In this document: piece by piece, positions 27,822-37,725 of the stretch
Numbering within the stretch: the first letter of the stretch is position 1
Layout: every line of letters begins with the position of its first letter
Assembly (NCBI GenBank): GCA_900315425.1
Contig: OMZA01000004.1
Location: forward strand, 81,755-145,754
Reading direction: 5' to 3'
From: an uncultured Eubacteriales bacterium
GTDB lineage: Bacteria; Bacillota; Clostridia; Lachnospirales; Lachnospiraceae
Length of the DNA: 64,000 nt
Translations under genes and position numbers: made by a program
The notes under the pieces: model-generated
The model's input: only the letters and a program-made list of their open reading frames with translations
The model's database searches: none
What the model was told of the DNA's origin: nothing

Positions 27822-29471
27822 ATGAAATATAGAGATGATTTCAACGAATTCGATGATGGATTCGATGATGATTACGAAGATAAATTTGAGGATATTGAAT
27901 TCTTAGATCCGGAAGATGACGGAATAGATATAGATGGTTTCTATGACGATGAAATGGATGATGATTATGAGGAGTTTGATGACGAACCATATGAGATAAA
28001 GGAAAAAGGTCCTAAGAAAAAATTGTCCAAAGACGCCATAATTAATAGAGCAATGGCAATAGCCGGTGTTATTATTATGGGATTTACAATATTCTACGGA
28101 ACTGTTGCATACAGTGTATTCCACAAGACAACAGCGGCAACTAATAATAAAGCTGCTAAGACAGAAGAGGGAGAAGGATTTTTCACAAGTCCTTATACTG
28201 ATGCAAATGTTACTGAAGAAACAAAACAAGTTCTTAATAACGCAGCATTAGAGCCTATGTTAACTAATTATACAGAAGTGGATAATGCAGTTCAGGGTGT
28301 TCTTGATGTGACTGTAAAAGACGAAATGACAACATACGAAAAGGTAAGAAATATTTATGATTACCTTATGTATACATATGATGTAGCAGATACATCATTT
28401 ATAGATGAGGATAGTGTATATAGTTTCTGTTCGAAATATGAGTATTCGTCATATTTTGATATGGAACTCATGTATAGAGGCAATCAGGCTATAACTAATA
28501 AATCTGGTGATACCAAGGATATAGCATCAGTATTTGCTCTTGCCCTTCGTAGAATCGGATTACAGGCATATTACATAGATGCTGATAGTTATGTGGATGG
28601 ATATAGTATTTCTCATGGATATGTTGTAGTTAGCATATATGGGGATTATTACGTGTTTGATCCGGCAGCTGAGGATAACCTTACAACTTCCCTTGGAACA
28701 AATGAGAATTCATACGCATTTTTCTGCAAGACTTTTGGAGAACTTGATGAATCTTATGTGTTATCTGAAGCAGAAGAGTCTATGGAAGAGTTTAACGAAT
28801 TCAAGACTTTGGGAGACTTTGGATTTGCAGTTACGATTTCTACAAGTTCAGGAGACAGCACATCTGCAAATGTAACCTATGAATCAGGTTCAGCAGCAAG
28901 TGCATCAGCTGACACAATAAAACTTGAAGCTGGAGACAGAATTACATTTAAGGGAACAGTAACAGGTAGTGAGACGAATACATGGAAACTTGTTGCTGAT
29001 GTAAATGATTTATCAGGTAATTACATTAATGAAGTAACCTTGTATAATGAGACTCATTCAGAAGCTAGTGATACAGTTTCATACTATCCATCAAAGGGTG
29101 GTATTATAAATCTTATGTTTATGGTTACTGATGAAAATGGACGTACATGTACAGTTACATGTAGAGCCGAAGTAGATGGAGATGATACATACTATCGTCC
29201 TACTGAGCCAGAGACAGAAGAGGAAACATCAACAACTGTATATTATGAAGAAACTACACATGAAACAACAGTATATTACGATGAGACAACTAATGAAGTA
29301 ACAACATATGAGGAAATCAATGACGATGATTCCCAATATGATGAAACAACTGCTCCAGAGACAACACCGGCAGAAACGACACCAGCAGAGACAACACCAG
29401 CAGAGACAACGCCAGCAGAGACAACACCGGCAGAGACAACACCAGCAGAGTCAACTACTGTGGCTCCATAG
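27822..29471 (+). CDS. Membrane-anchored transglutaminase-like protein lacking the catalytic Cys
   Basis: This 549-residue protein has four parts. Residues 1-60 are extremely acidic and probably cytoplasmic; a membrane helix follows at about 76-98. A transglutaminase-like domain fills about 165-290. An Ig-like or PKD-like domain lies near 350-450, and the tail is rich in Thr, Glu, Pro and Tyr with six ETTPA repeats. In the transglutaminase domain the His (H265, in SHGYVVV) and Asp (D280, in FDPAAE) of the triad are recognisable, but the position expected to hold Cys is Thr231 in GDTKDIA. It is therefore probably a non-catalytic binding domain. A Pro/Thr tail of this kind often spans the cell wall. 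No sorting signal is present. It stands alone between a promoter and a terminator. Confidence 0.78.
   Translation: MKYRDDFNEFDDGFDDDYEDKFEDIEFLDPEDDGIDIDGFYDDEMDDDYEEFDDEPYEIKEKGPKKKLSKDAIINRAMAIAGVIIMGFTIFYGTVAYSVFHKTTAATNNKAAKTEEGEGFFTSPYTDANVTEETKQVLNNAALEPMLTNYTEVDNAVQGVLDVTVKDEMTTYEKVRNIYDYLMYTYDVADTSFIDEDSVYSFCSKYEYSSYFDMELMYRGNQAITNKSGDTKDIASVFALALRRIGLQAYYIDADSYVDGYSISHGYVVVSIYGDYYVFDPAAEDNLTTSLGTNENSYAFFCKTFGELDESYVLSEAEESMEEFNEFKTLGDFGFAVTISTSSGDSTSANVTYESGSAASASADTIKLEAGDRITFKGTVTGSETNTWKLVADVNDLSGNYINEVTLYNETHSEASDTVSYYPSKGGIINLMFMVTDENGRTCTVTCRAEVDGDDTYYRPTEPETEEETSTTVYYEETTHETTVYYDETTNEVTTYEEINDDDSQYDETTAPETTPAETTPAETTPAETTPAETTPAETTPAESTTVAP
29358..29447 (+). repeat. Six tandem 15-base repeats encoding ETTPA
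   Basis: Six units of the type GAG ACA ACA CCG GCA follow each other with third-position changes only. The unit length is a multiple of three, so changes in copy number would alter tail length without breaking the frame. Confidence 0.93.
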
Positions 29472-29488
29472 TTAAGATTAAAAGTAAC

Positions 29489-29517
29489 GTCGGCACGGTA
29501 ATCCGTGCCGACTTTTG
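29489..29517 (+). terminator. Strong intrinsic terminator
   Basis: GTCGGCACGG and CCGTGCCGAC form a perfect ten-base GC-rich stem with a TAAT loop and a TTTTG tail. It ends the transglutaminase-like gene. Confidence 0.92.
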
Positions 29518-29537
29518 TATTATATGGAGATGTATAA

Positions 29538-30476
29538 ATGAGATATACAGAATATGAGGAATGCAAGCTTTGTCCTAGAAAATGCGGTATTAATCGATAT
29601 GAAGAGATGGGATATTGCAAATGTACAACAAATATAAAAGCTTCCAGGGCGGCACTTCATTACATGGAGGAGCCTTGTATAAGTGGTAAAAATGGAAGTG
29701 GTACAATATTTTTTTCAGGTTGTAGTTTGGGATGTATATTTTGCCAGAATTATAAAATTTCCAGAGAAAATTTTGGTATAGATATTTCTACAGAAAAGTT
29801 AGCTGATATTATGTTAAGATTACAGGATATGGGAGCTAATAATATTAATCTGGTAACAGGTTCCATGTATGTTCCTACAATTCTTCGTTGCCTTGACACT
29901 GTAAAAAATAAACTGTATATTCCTATTGTGTATAATACAGGTGGATATGAGACAGCAGAAAACATACAAAGATTAAAGGGATATGTAGATATTTACCTTA
30001 CTGATATAAAATATTTTGACAGTGAATTGTCTTCTAGATATTTGGGGGCAAAAAATTATTTTAAATATGCAAGTGAAGCTGCAAGGCTTATGATTAGACA
30101 GACAGGTGTACCAAAGTTTTACGAAAAAGCAGGGGAAGATGAAAAAATGCTTAAATCCGGAACCATTATAAGGCATCTTGTAATGCCGGGTTCAAGAAAA
30201 GATTCCATGAATATATTACAATGGATGGCTGATAATTTGGAAAGAAATAGTTATCTGATTAGCATAATGAGTCAGTATACTCCAGTGCATTCAGATTTGC
30301 TAAATGAAAGAGATAAAGAATCTTTTAGTAAAATTAACAGACTCGTCACAAGCTTTGAGTATAATAGCGTAGTGGATAAAGCGTTAGAGTTAGGAATAGA
30401 TTTAGGATATATGCAGGCAAAAGAAAGTCATGGTAGAAAATACACGCCGGATTTTGACTTACAGGGATTAGATTAG
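29538..30476 (+). CDS. PflX-type radical SAM protein
   Basis: This 312-residue protein starts with a cysteine-rich segment (CKLCPRKCGINR, then GYCKC) and then has the radical SAM motif CSLGCIFC (CxxxCxxC). This layout matches the PflX-like group related to pyruvate-formate-lyase activating enzymes. The actual target is unknown; no glycyl radical enzyme gene is nearby, so I would not call it PflA. The N-terminal cysteines may hold an additional metal site. It has a short ribosome site (GGAGATG) and is followed by the M18 aminopeptidase after 15 bases. Confidence 0.82.
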   Translation: MRYTEYEECKLCPRKCGINRYEEMGYCKCTTNIKASRAALHYMEEPCISGKNGSGTIFFSGCSLGCIFCQNYKISRENFGIDISTEKLADIMLRLQDMGANNINLVTGSMYVPTILRCLDTVKNKLYIPIVYNTGGYETAENIQRLKGYVDIYLTDIKYFDSELSSRYLGAKNYFKYASEAARLMIRQTGVPKFYEKAGEDEKMLKSGTIIRHLVMPGSRKDSMNILQWMADNLERNSYLISIMSQYTPVHSDLLNERDKESFSKINRLVTSFEYNSVVDKALELGIDLGYMQAKESHGRKYTPDFDLQGLD

Positions 30477-30491
30477 AAAAGGAGATTTAAA

Positions 30492-31868
30492 ATGGCTGAA
30501 AATAGTTGTTGGGAGAATTATTCCCAGGAAGATTTAGAAGAACTTAATAAATTAAATAATGAGTATATTGAATTTTTGTCACAGTGTAAAACTGAAAGAG
30601 AATGTGTTAAAGAATGTGTAAGACAGGCAGAAGAAGCTGGATATAAGGATTTACAAAAGGTGATTGATAATAAAGAAAGCGTACAGGCTGGAGATAAGCT
30701 TTATTATAAATACATGGATAAATCCATTGTTATGTTTAACATTGGCTCAGAGTCTATCGAAAAAGGTCTTAACATTTTAGGTGCCCATATTGATTCTCCT
30801 AGATTGGATATTAAACAGAATCCATTATATGAGAATTCAGGCCTGGCTTATTTGGATACCCATTACTATGGTGGAATAAAAAAATATCAGTGGGTAACAA
30901 TTCCTCTTGCTATCCATGGAGTTGTGGTTAAGACAGATGGAACAAAGATTGATGTGAAAGTAGGGGAAGACCCTAATGATCCGGTATTATTTATATCTGA
31001 CATTCTCATTCACCTTGCTCAAAATCAATTGGAGAAGAGAGGAAACAAGGTTGTTGAGGGAGAAGATTTAGATATTCTGGTAGGTAATATGCCTCTTAAG
31101 GGTGAGAAGAAAGAGGCTGTTAAGAAAAATATTCTTAAGCTTATTAAAGATAAATATGATTTTGAAGAAAAAGACTTTATGTCTGCTGAGTTAGAGGTAG
31201 TACCTGCAGGAAGAGCCAGAAGCGCAGGTCTTGATTCAAGTATGATTCTTGCATACGGTCATGATGATAAAGTATGTGCATATACATCTTTGGCTGCAAT
31301 GTTAGAAAAAGACGAAGTTAAGAGAACCGCCTGTCTTCTTTTAGTGGATAAGGAAGAGATTGGTAGCGTAGGTGCCACGGGAATGCGCTCTAGATTCTTT
31401 GAAAATGTTCTCTGTGAGTTATTAGATAGAATGGGACAGGGTTCAGATCTTGTTCTTAGAAGAGTCCTTGCTAATTCTAAGATGCTTTCATCAGATGTAA
31501 ATGCAGCCTTTGACCCATTGTATGCTGAAGTATTTGAAAAGAGAAATGCTTCATTCTTTGGAAAAGGTCTTGTTATTAATAAATACACCGGTTCTAGAGG
31601 TAAATCCGGTTCTAATGATGCAAACGCTGAGTACTTAGGAGAAGTAAGACGTATATTTGAGAAATATGATGTGGCATATCAAAGTTCAGAACTGGGAAAA
31701 GTAGACCAGGGTGGTGGTGGAACCATCGCTTATATAATGGCTTTATATGGAATGGATGTTGTGGATAGTGGTGTTGCAGTACTTAGTATGCATGCCCCTC
31801 ATGAAGCAGTAAGCAAAGCAGATGTTTACGAGGCAAAGAAGGGATACGTAGCATTTATTTCCGAATAA
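30492..31868 (+). CDS. M18 family aminopeptidase
   Basis: This is a cytoplasmic zinc aminopeptidase of 458 residues, the family length. The metal-ligand segments are visible as AHIDSPRLD near residue 97, DKEEIGSVGATGM near 282 and SMHAPHEAVSKAD near the C-terminus. M18 enzymes form large tetrahedral dodecamers and remove acidic or neutral N-terminal residues from peptides. In this window it follows a radical SAM gene and precedes lepA, so the context adds little. AAAGGAGA precedes the ATG. Confidence 0.93.
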   Translation: MAENSCWENYSQEDLEELNKLNNEYIEFLSQCKTERECVKECVRQAEEAGYKDLQKVIDNKESVQAGDKLYYKYMDKSIVMFNIGSESIEKGLNILGAHIDSPRLDIKQNPLYENSGLAYLDTHYYGGIKKYQWVTIPLAIHGVVVKTDGTKIDVKVGEDPNDPVLFISDILIHLAQNQLEKRGNKVVEGEDLDILVGNMPLKGEKKEAVKKNILKLIKDKYDFEEKDFMSAELEVVPAGRARSAGLDSSMILAYGHDDKVCAYTSLAAMLEKDEVKRTACLLLVDKEEIGSVGATGMRSRFFENVLCELLDRMGQGSDLVLRRVLANSKMLSSDVNAAFDPLYAEVFEKRNASFFGKGLVINKYTGSRGKSGSNDANAEYLGEVRRIFEKYDVAYQSSELGKVDQGGGGTIAYIMALYGMDVVDSGVAVLSMHAPHEAVSKADVYEAKKGYVAFISE

Positions 31869-31905
31869 AAGAATAGAAATTATACATGGATAAAACGGAG
31901 GAAAC

Positions 31906-33714
31906 ATGGTAGATCAGAAGCATATCAGAAATTTTTGTATAATAGCTCACATTGATCATGGAAAGTCTACCCTTGCAGACAGAATCATTGAGAAGACAGG
32001 ACTTCTTACTGATAGAGAGATGCAAGATCAAGTATTAGACAACATGGATCTTGAAAGAGAAAGAGGTATAACTATAAAGTCTCAGGCTGTTAGAACAGTC
32101 TATAAGGCTAAAAACGGAGAAGAATACGTATTCAATCTTATAGATACTCCAGGACATGTGGATTTTAACTATGAAGTATCAAGAAGTTTGGCGGCCTGCG
32201 ATGGAGCAATCTTAGTAGTGGATGCGTCTCAGGGTGTAGAGGCACAAACTCTTGCAAATGTATATTTAGCATTGGATCATGATTTGGATGTGCTTCCAGT
32301 TATTAATAAAATTGATTTACCAAGCGCAGACCCTGAAAGGGTAATAGAGGAGATAGAGGATGTTGTCGGTATTGAGGCCGAAGGTTCACCCCTTATATCG
32401 GCTAAAAACGGCATAAATATTGAAGAAGTCTTAGAACAGGTAGTAACTAAGATACCTGAGCCAAAAGGGGATAAAAATGCCCCATTTAAGGCTCTTATAT
32501 TTGATAGCATTTATGATGCATATAAAGGCGTTATAGTATTTTTCAGAGTAATGGATGGAACCGTTAAAGCAGGTACAAATGTACTTATGATGGCAACAGG
32601 GGCAAAGCAGCAGGTAATAGAGGTAGGATATTTTGGTGCAGGAAAATACATACCATGTGATGAGTTATCCGCTGGAATGGTAGGATATTTAACAGCCAGT
32701 ATTAAAAATGTGTCTGATACCAGAGTAGGTGATACTATAACTGATGCGGACAGACCATGTGACGAACCCCTTCCCGGATATAAGAAAGTTCAGTCCATGG
32801 TATATTGTGGAATGTATCCGGTGGATGGTGCTAAGTATCCGGAACTTAGGGATGCTTTAGAAAAGCTTCAGTTAAATGATGCCAGCTTAAATTATGAGCC
32901 AGAGACATCTGCAGCCTTGGGATTTGGTTTTAGATGCGGATTCTTAGGTCTGTTACATTTGGATATTATCCAGGAAAGATTGGAAAGAGAATATAATTTG
33001 GACCTTATAACCACAGCTCCCGGAGTTGTTTATAAGGTATATAAAACTAATGGCGAGATGATAGAACTAACCAATCCATCAAATCTTCCAGACCCATCTT
33101 TAATAGACTACATGGAAGAGCCTATTGTAAAGGCTGAGATTATGGTTACCACAGAGTTCATTGGACCAATTATGGAACTTTGTCAGGAAAGACGTGGAGT
33201 ATATGTGGATATGGATTATATTGAAGAAACAAGAGCCCTTATAAGATACGATCTTCCTTTAAACGAGATTATTTACGACTTCTTTGATGCTCTTAAATCA
33301 AGATCAAGAGGATATGCTTCCTTTGATTATGATTTAAAAGGATATGTAAAATCAAATCTTGTTAAGTTAGACATTTTAATCAACAGGGAAACAGTGGATG
33401 CTCTTTCTTTTATTGTACATGCGGATACCGCCTACGAGCGTGGTAGAAAAATGTGTGAGAAATTAAAGAAGGAAATTCCAAGACAGCTCTTTGAAATTCC
33501 TATTCAGGCGGCCATTGGTGGTAAAGTAATAGCAAGAGAAACTGTAAAAGCTATGAGAAAAGACGTACTTGCTAAATGTTACGGTGGTGACATTACCCGT
33601 AAGAAAAAACTTTTGGAAAAGCAAAAGGAAGGAAAGAAGAGAATGCGTCAGGTAGGAAATGTGGTAATACCACAGCAGGCATTTATGAGCGTTCTCAAAT
33701 TAGACGAGGAATAA
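31906..33714 (+). CDS. lepA: Elongation factor 4 (LepA)
   Basis: LepA is a ribosome-binding GTPase that affects translation under stress and ribosome assembly. The 602-residue protein has G1 [11 protein letters not shown]3 DTPGHVDF and G4 [10 protein letters not shown], then EF-G-like domains and the LepA-specific C-terminal domain (about residues 490-602, with [17 protein letters not shown]). It carries a CGGAGG ribosome site, and its last base is the first base of the hemW start (TAATG). The lepA-hemW pair is conserved in many Firmicutes. Confidence 0.97.
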   Translation: MVDQKHIRNFCIIAHIDHGKSTLADRIIEKTGLLTDREMQDQVLDNMDLERERGITIKSQAVRTVYKAKNGEEYVFNLIDTPGHVDFNYEVSRSLAACDGAILVVDASQGVEAQTLANVYLALDHDLDVLPVINKIDLPSADPERVIEEIEDVVGIEAEGSPLISAKNGINIEEVLEQVVTKIPEPKGDKNAPFKALIFDSIYDAYKGVIVFFRVMDGTVKAGTNVLMMATGAKQQVIEVGYFGAGKYIPCDELSAGMVGYLTASIKNVSDTRVGDTITDADRPCDEPLPGYKKVQSMVYCGMYPVDGAKYPELRDALEKLQLNDASLNYEPETSAALGFGFRCGFLGLLHLDIIQERLEREYNLDLITTAPGVVYKVYKTNGEMIELTNPSNLPDPSLIDYMEEPIVKAEIMVTTEFIGPIMELCQERRGVYVDMDYIEETRALIRYDLPLNEIIYDFFDALKSRSRGYASFDYDLKGYVKSNLVKLDILINRETVDALSFIVHADTAYERGRKMCEKLKKEIPRQLFEIPIQAAIGGKVIARETVKAMRKDVLAKCYGGDITRKKKLLEKQKEGKKRMRQVGNVVIPQQAFMSVLKLDEE

Positions 33715-34850
33715 TGACAGCAGGAATATACCTACATATACCGTTTTGTGTTAAAAAATGTCTTTACTGTGATTTTATTTCCGGAACAAACAGTAAAGAA
33801 ACAATAGAAAATTATATTAATTCGATGGTGAATGAAATAGAATCTACGGACATTAATCAGGACGTAGATTCTGTTTTTATAGGTGGAGGAACGCCAAGTT
33901 CTATACCACCTGAATACATTGCAAAAGTAGTGGATTGCTTAAGGATAAAATTAGGCAATAGATTTTTAAAGGACAGCGAGATAACTATTGAAACCAATCC
34001 TAAAACGATTAGTGAAAATGCTCTTAAAATCTATCACGATACAGGTATTAATAGAATAAGCATGGGACTTCAATCCTGTATTGACAGTGAATTAAAGTCT
34101 TTAGGAAGAATACATACATTTAAAGATTTCTTAGATAGTTACAATATAGCCACAAGATATTTCGATAATATAAATATAGATTTAATATCCGGAATTCCAC
34201 ATCAAACCATGGATTCCTTCAAGGAGTCTTTAAAAAAAGTTGGGGATTTAAATCCTAATCACATATCAGTGTATAGCCTGATAATTGAAGAGGGGACACC
34301 TTTTTATGAAATGTATGGTCCGGAAGGAAAGTTTAAAGACAGCCTTCCTAATGAGGATATAGACAGGGAAATGTATCATTTTACAAAAGAATACCTTAGC
34401 ACTTTAGGCTACAACAGATATGAGATATCTAATTATGCTAAGGAGAATAAGGAGAGCCGCCATAATCTGAAATATTGGAAAGGCAATAATTACTATGGAT
34501 TTGGAATTGCTGCTGCCTCTTTGGTGGATAATATAAGATATAAAAATACGGATAATTTAAAGGAGTATATAGATGCAATGGGCAGTCCTGAAAAGATTCG
34601 TATAACCCAAGAGATATTAGATATTGAAGATTGCATGTCGGAGTACATGATTCTGGGATTAAGGTTAATCAAGGGTGTTAGTCCTAAAGAGTTTAAGGCA
34701 CGTTTTAATGAAGATATGGAAAATAAATACGGGGATATTTTGAATAAATATTTGAATATGGGACTATTACATACAACAATCGATGGAAACTTTGCTTTAA
34801 CAGATAAAGGTTTGGATGTAAGTAATAGCGTTATGGAAGAATTCCTTTAA
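33714..34850 (+). CDS. hemW: HemW-type radical SAM protein
   Basis: This 378-residue protein opens with GIYLHIPFCVKKCLYCDF, holding the CxxxCxxC cluster motif, and has IGGGTPS and ETNPKT. Its position after lepA is the hallmark of HemW. HemW is thought to insert haem into haemoproteins and lacks coproporphyrinogen oxidase activity, although it is often mis-annotated as HemN. The start overlaps the lepA stop by one base. Together with hemZ at 6088 the window encodes two HemN-like proteins. Confidence 0.92.
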   Translation: MTAGIYLHIPFCVKKCLYCDFISGTNSKETIENYINSMVNEIESTDINQDVDSVFIGGGTPSSIPPEYIAKVVDCLRIKLGNRFLKDSEITIETNPKTISENALKIYHDTGINRISMGLQSCIDSELKSLGRIHTFKDFLDSYNIATRYFDNINIDLISGIPHQTMDSFKESLKKVGDLNPNHISVYSLIIEEGTPFYEMYGPEGKFKDSLPNEDIDREMYHFTKEYLSTLGYNRYEISNYAKENKESRHNLKYWKGNNYYGFGIAAASLVDNIRYKNTDNLKEYIDAMGSPEKIRITQEILDIEDCMSEYMILGLRLIKGVSPKEFKARFNEDMENKYGDILNKYLNMGLLHTTIDGNFALTDKGLDVSNSVMEEFL

Positions 34851-34868
34851 TTTATTGGGGAATTGGGG

Positions 34869-34897
34869 TTGTTATTTACCAAAAAAAAATCTATAAT
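34869..34897 (+). promoter_or_regulatory. Candidate promoter for the DUF6106-like gene
   Basis: TTGTTA (34869-34874) and a perfect TATAAT (34892-34897) are 17 bases apart. The predicted leader is about 22 bases, just enough for the ATGGAGG ribosome site. Confidence 0.6.
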
Positions 34898-34925
34898 TTT
34901 GAATAAAGTTTAATGGAGGTTTTAA

Positions 34926-35447
34926 ATGAATTCTATATATCATGAATGGCTGGTAAAAAGGAATAGAATTTTTAGCGATATCGTGTTTAGAACACTTGCA
35001 ATACTTGGATGCGTAGTAGTTCCATTTATTGTTTCACTTTTAATCGCAAAATTCGCACCTTTTTTTATTTTTGGCTCAGTAGTAGTATTTGCACTTATGG
35101 TGTGGTTAGCAGTGGTTGTATTTAAAAGAACAAATGTTGAATATGAATACAAGTTTTTACAGGATGAACTTAGAATTGATAAGATAATGGGACAGAGTAA
35201 AAGAAAAAGATGTGCTACAGTAAATGTAGGAAAAGTTGAGTTCATGGCAAAGGAAGGGGATCCTGAATTAGATTCGTTTGAGAATCTTGATTACTATGTT
35301 GTGGATTATTCTAGCCGAAGTGATGAAGATAATAAATACGTCATTTTCTATAAGGGAGAAGGACAGTATGCTAAGGTTATAATTGAACCTAATGATGATA
35401 TTCTAAAACAGTTTAAATATACAGCACCTAATCGTGTTCGTATCTAA
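34926..35447 (+). CDS. Small membrane protein of unknown function, DUF6106-like
   Basis: This 173-residue protein has two adjacent membrane helices (about residues 22-43 and 46-67) followed by a soluble C-terminal part of about 100 residues that looks beta-rich, with DELRIDKIMG and a late IEPNDDILKQF. I believe it belongs to DUF6106, a family I know only from Clostridia, but this is from memory. The layout of two helices plus a compact cytoplasmic beta domain recalls PH-like membrane proteins. It has its own promoter and sits between hemW and guaB. No function can be assigned. Confidence 0.72.
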   Translation: MNSIYHEWLVKRNRIFSDIVFRTLAILGCVVVPFIVSLLIAKFAPFFIFGSVVVFALMVWLAVVVFKRTNVEYEYKFLQDELRIDKIMGQSKRKRCATVNVGKVEFMAKEGDPELDSFENLDYYVVDYSSRSDEDNKYVIFYKGEGQYAKVIIEPNDDILKQFKYTAPNRVRI

Positions 35448-35486
35448 AAATACTTAATAGTAATTTTATACAAATATAAGTAATAA

Positions 35487-37028
<1,542 letters not shown>

Positions 37029-37054
37029 TAAAAAATATAGTAATGATGACACAT

Positions 37055-37083
37055 CAAAACCCACCAGTTGCTGGTGGGTTTTA
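37055..37083 (+). terminator. Intrinsic terminator after guaB
   Basis: AAAACCCACCAG and CTGGTGGGTTTT form a perfect twelve-base stem with a three-base loop, ending in T. Confidence 0.9.
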
Positions 37084-37101
37084 ATGCATTAGGAGGTTTT
37101 T

Positions 37102-37605
37102 ATGGCAGAGAAGATGACAGAACAAGACATAAAAAAAATCAAGGAGGAAATTGAATACAGAAAACTTGTGGTTCGCAAAGAAGCTATTGAAGCTGTAAAG
37201 GAAGCAAGAGCACAAGGAGATCTAAGTGAGAACTTTGAATACTATGCAGCCAAAAGAGATAAGAATAGAAATGAAAGCAGAATCAGATATTTGGAGAGGA
37301 TTCTTAATAATGCCCAGGTTATAGAGGACACTACTGCAGAGGATGAAGTAGGCCTTTATACTCAGGTTGAATTATTTTTAGAGGATACAAAAGAAATTAT
37401 GTCCATTAAGCTTGTAACTTCTATTAGAGGTAATTCACTTGAAGGAAGAATAAGTATAGATTCTCCAATAGGCAAGGCAATACTGGGACATAAAGTAGGA
37501 GAAAGGGTGTATGTAAAAGTATCAGATGACTTTGGATATTACGCTCAGATAAAGAGTATAACTAAGCTAGAAGATGATGGAACGGATGATATCAGGAGTT
37601 ACTAA
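37102..37605 (+). CDS. GreA-family protein (paralogue of the greA at 61830)
   Basis: This 167-residue protein has the GreA layout: an N-terminal coiled coil with a GDLSEN tip (Asp and Glu of the tip retained) up to about residue 75, then an FKBP-like C-terminal domain with ISIDSPIGKAILGHKVGE. GreA stimulates transcript cleavage by backtracked RNA polymerase. Its sequence departs from the second copy at 61830, for example NFEYYAAKRDK against [11 protein letters not shown], so it is a diverged paralogue rather than a recent duplicate. It may compete at the secondary channel like other Gre-like factors. It starts with AGGAGG just after the guaB terminator. Confidence 0.88.
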   Translation: MAEKMTEQDIKKIKEEIEYRKLVVRKEAIEAVKEARAQGDLSENFEYYAAKRDKNRNESRIRYLERILNNAQVIEDTTAEDEVGLYTQVELFLEDTKEIMSIKLVTSIRGNSLEGRISIDSPIGKAILGHKVGERVYVKVSDDFGYYAQIKSITKLEDDGTDDIRSY

Positions 37606-37617
37606 GGAGAAATTATA

Positions 37618-37646
37618 TTTTCATATTCTATGAACTGTGTTATACT
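37618..37646 (+). promoter_or_regulatory. Candidate promoter for the GGDEF gene
   Basis: TTTTCA (37618-37623) and TATACT (37641-37646) are 17 bases apart, beginning 13 bases after the GreA-like stop. The leader would be about 70 bases. Confidence 0.5.
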
Positions 37647-37725
37647 TAAAATGATTTTTTATGATTATTATGGGGGTATTATATAGGTGTAGCAAGTGTG
37701 CAACCAAAGAAGGATGGAAAAGCAT

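Noticed and set aside
29358-29447. Short direct repeats considered as a CRISPR array.
   Set aside because: The units are contiguous 15-mers without spacers and in frame with a protein tail; no cas genes are present.
29276-29620. A minus-strand frame with VVSAG repeats.
   Set aside because: It is the antisense of the ETTPA repeats and crosses the terminator at 29489.
29538-30476. Annotation of the radical SAM protein as a true pyruvate formate-lyase activase.
   Set aside because: It has the extra N-terminal cysteine segment of PflX-like proteins and no glycyl-radical enzyme gene nearby.
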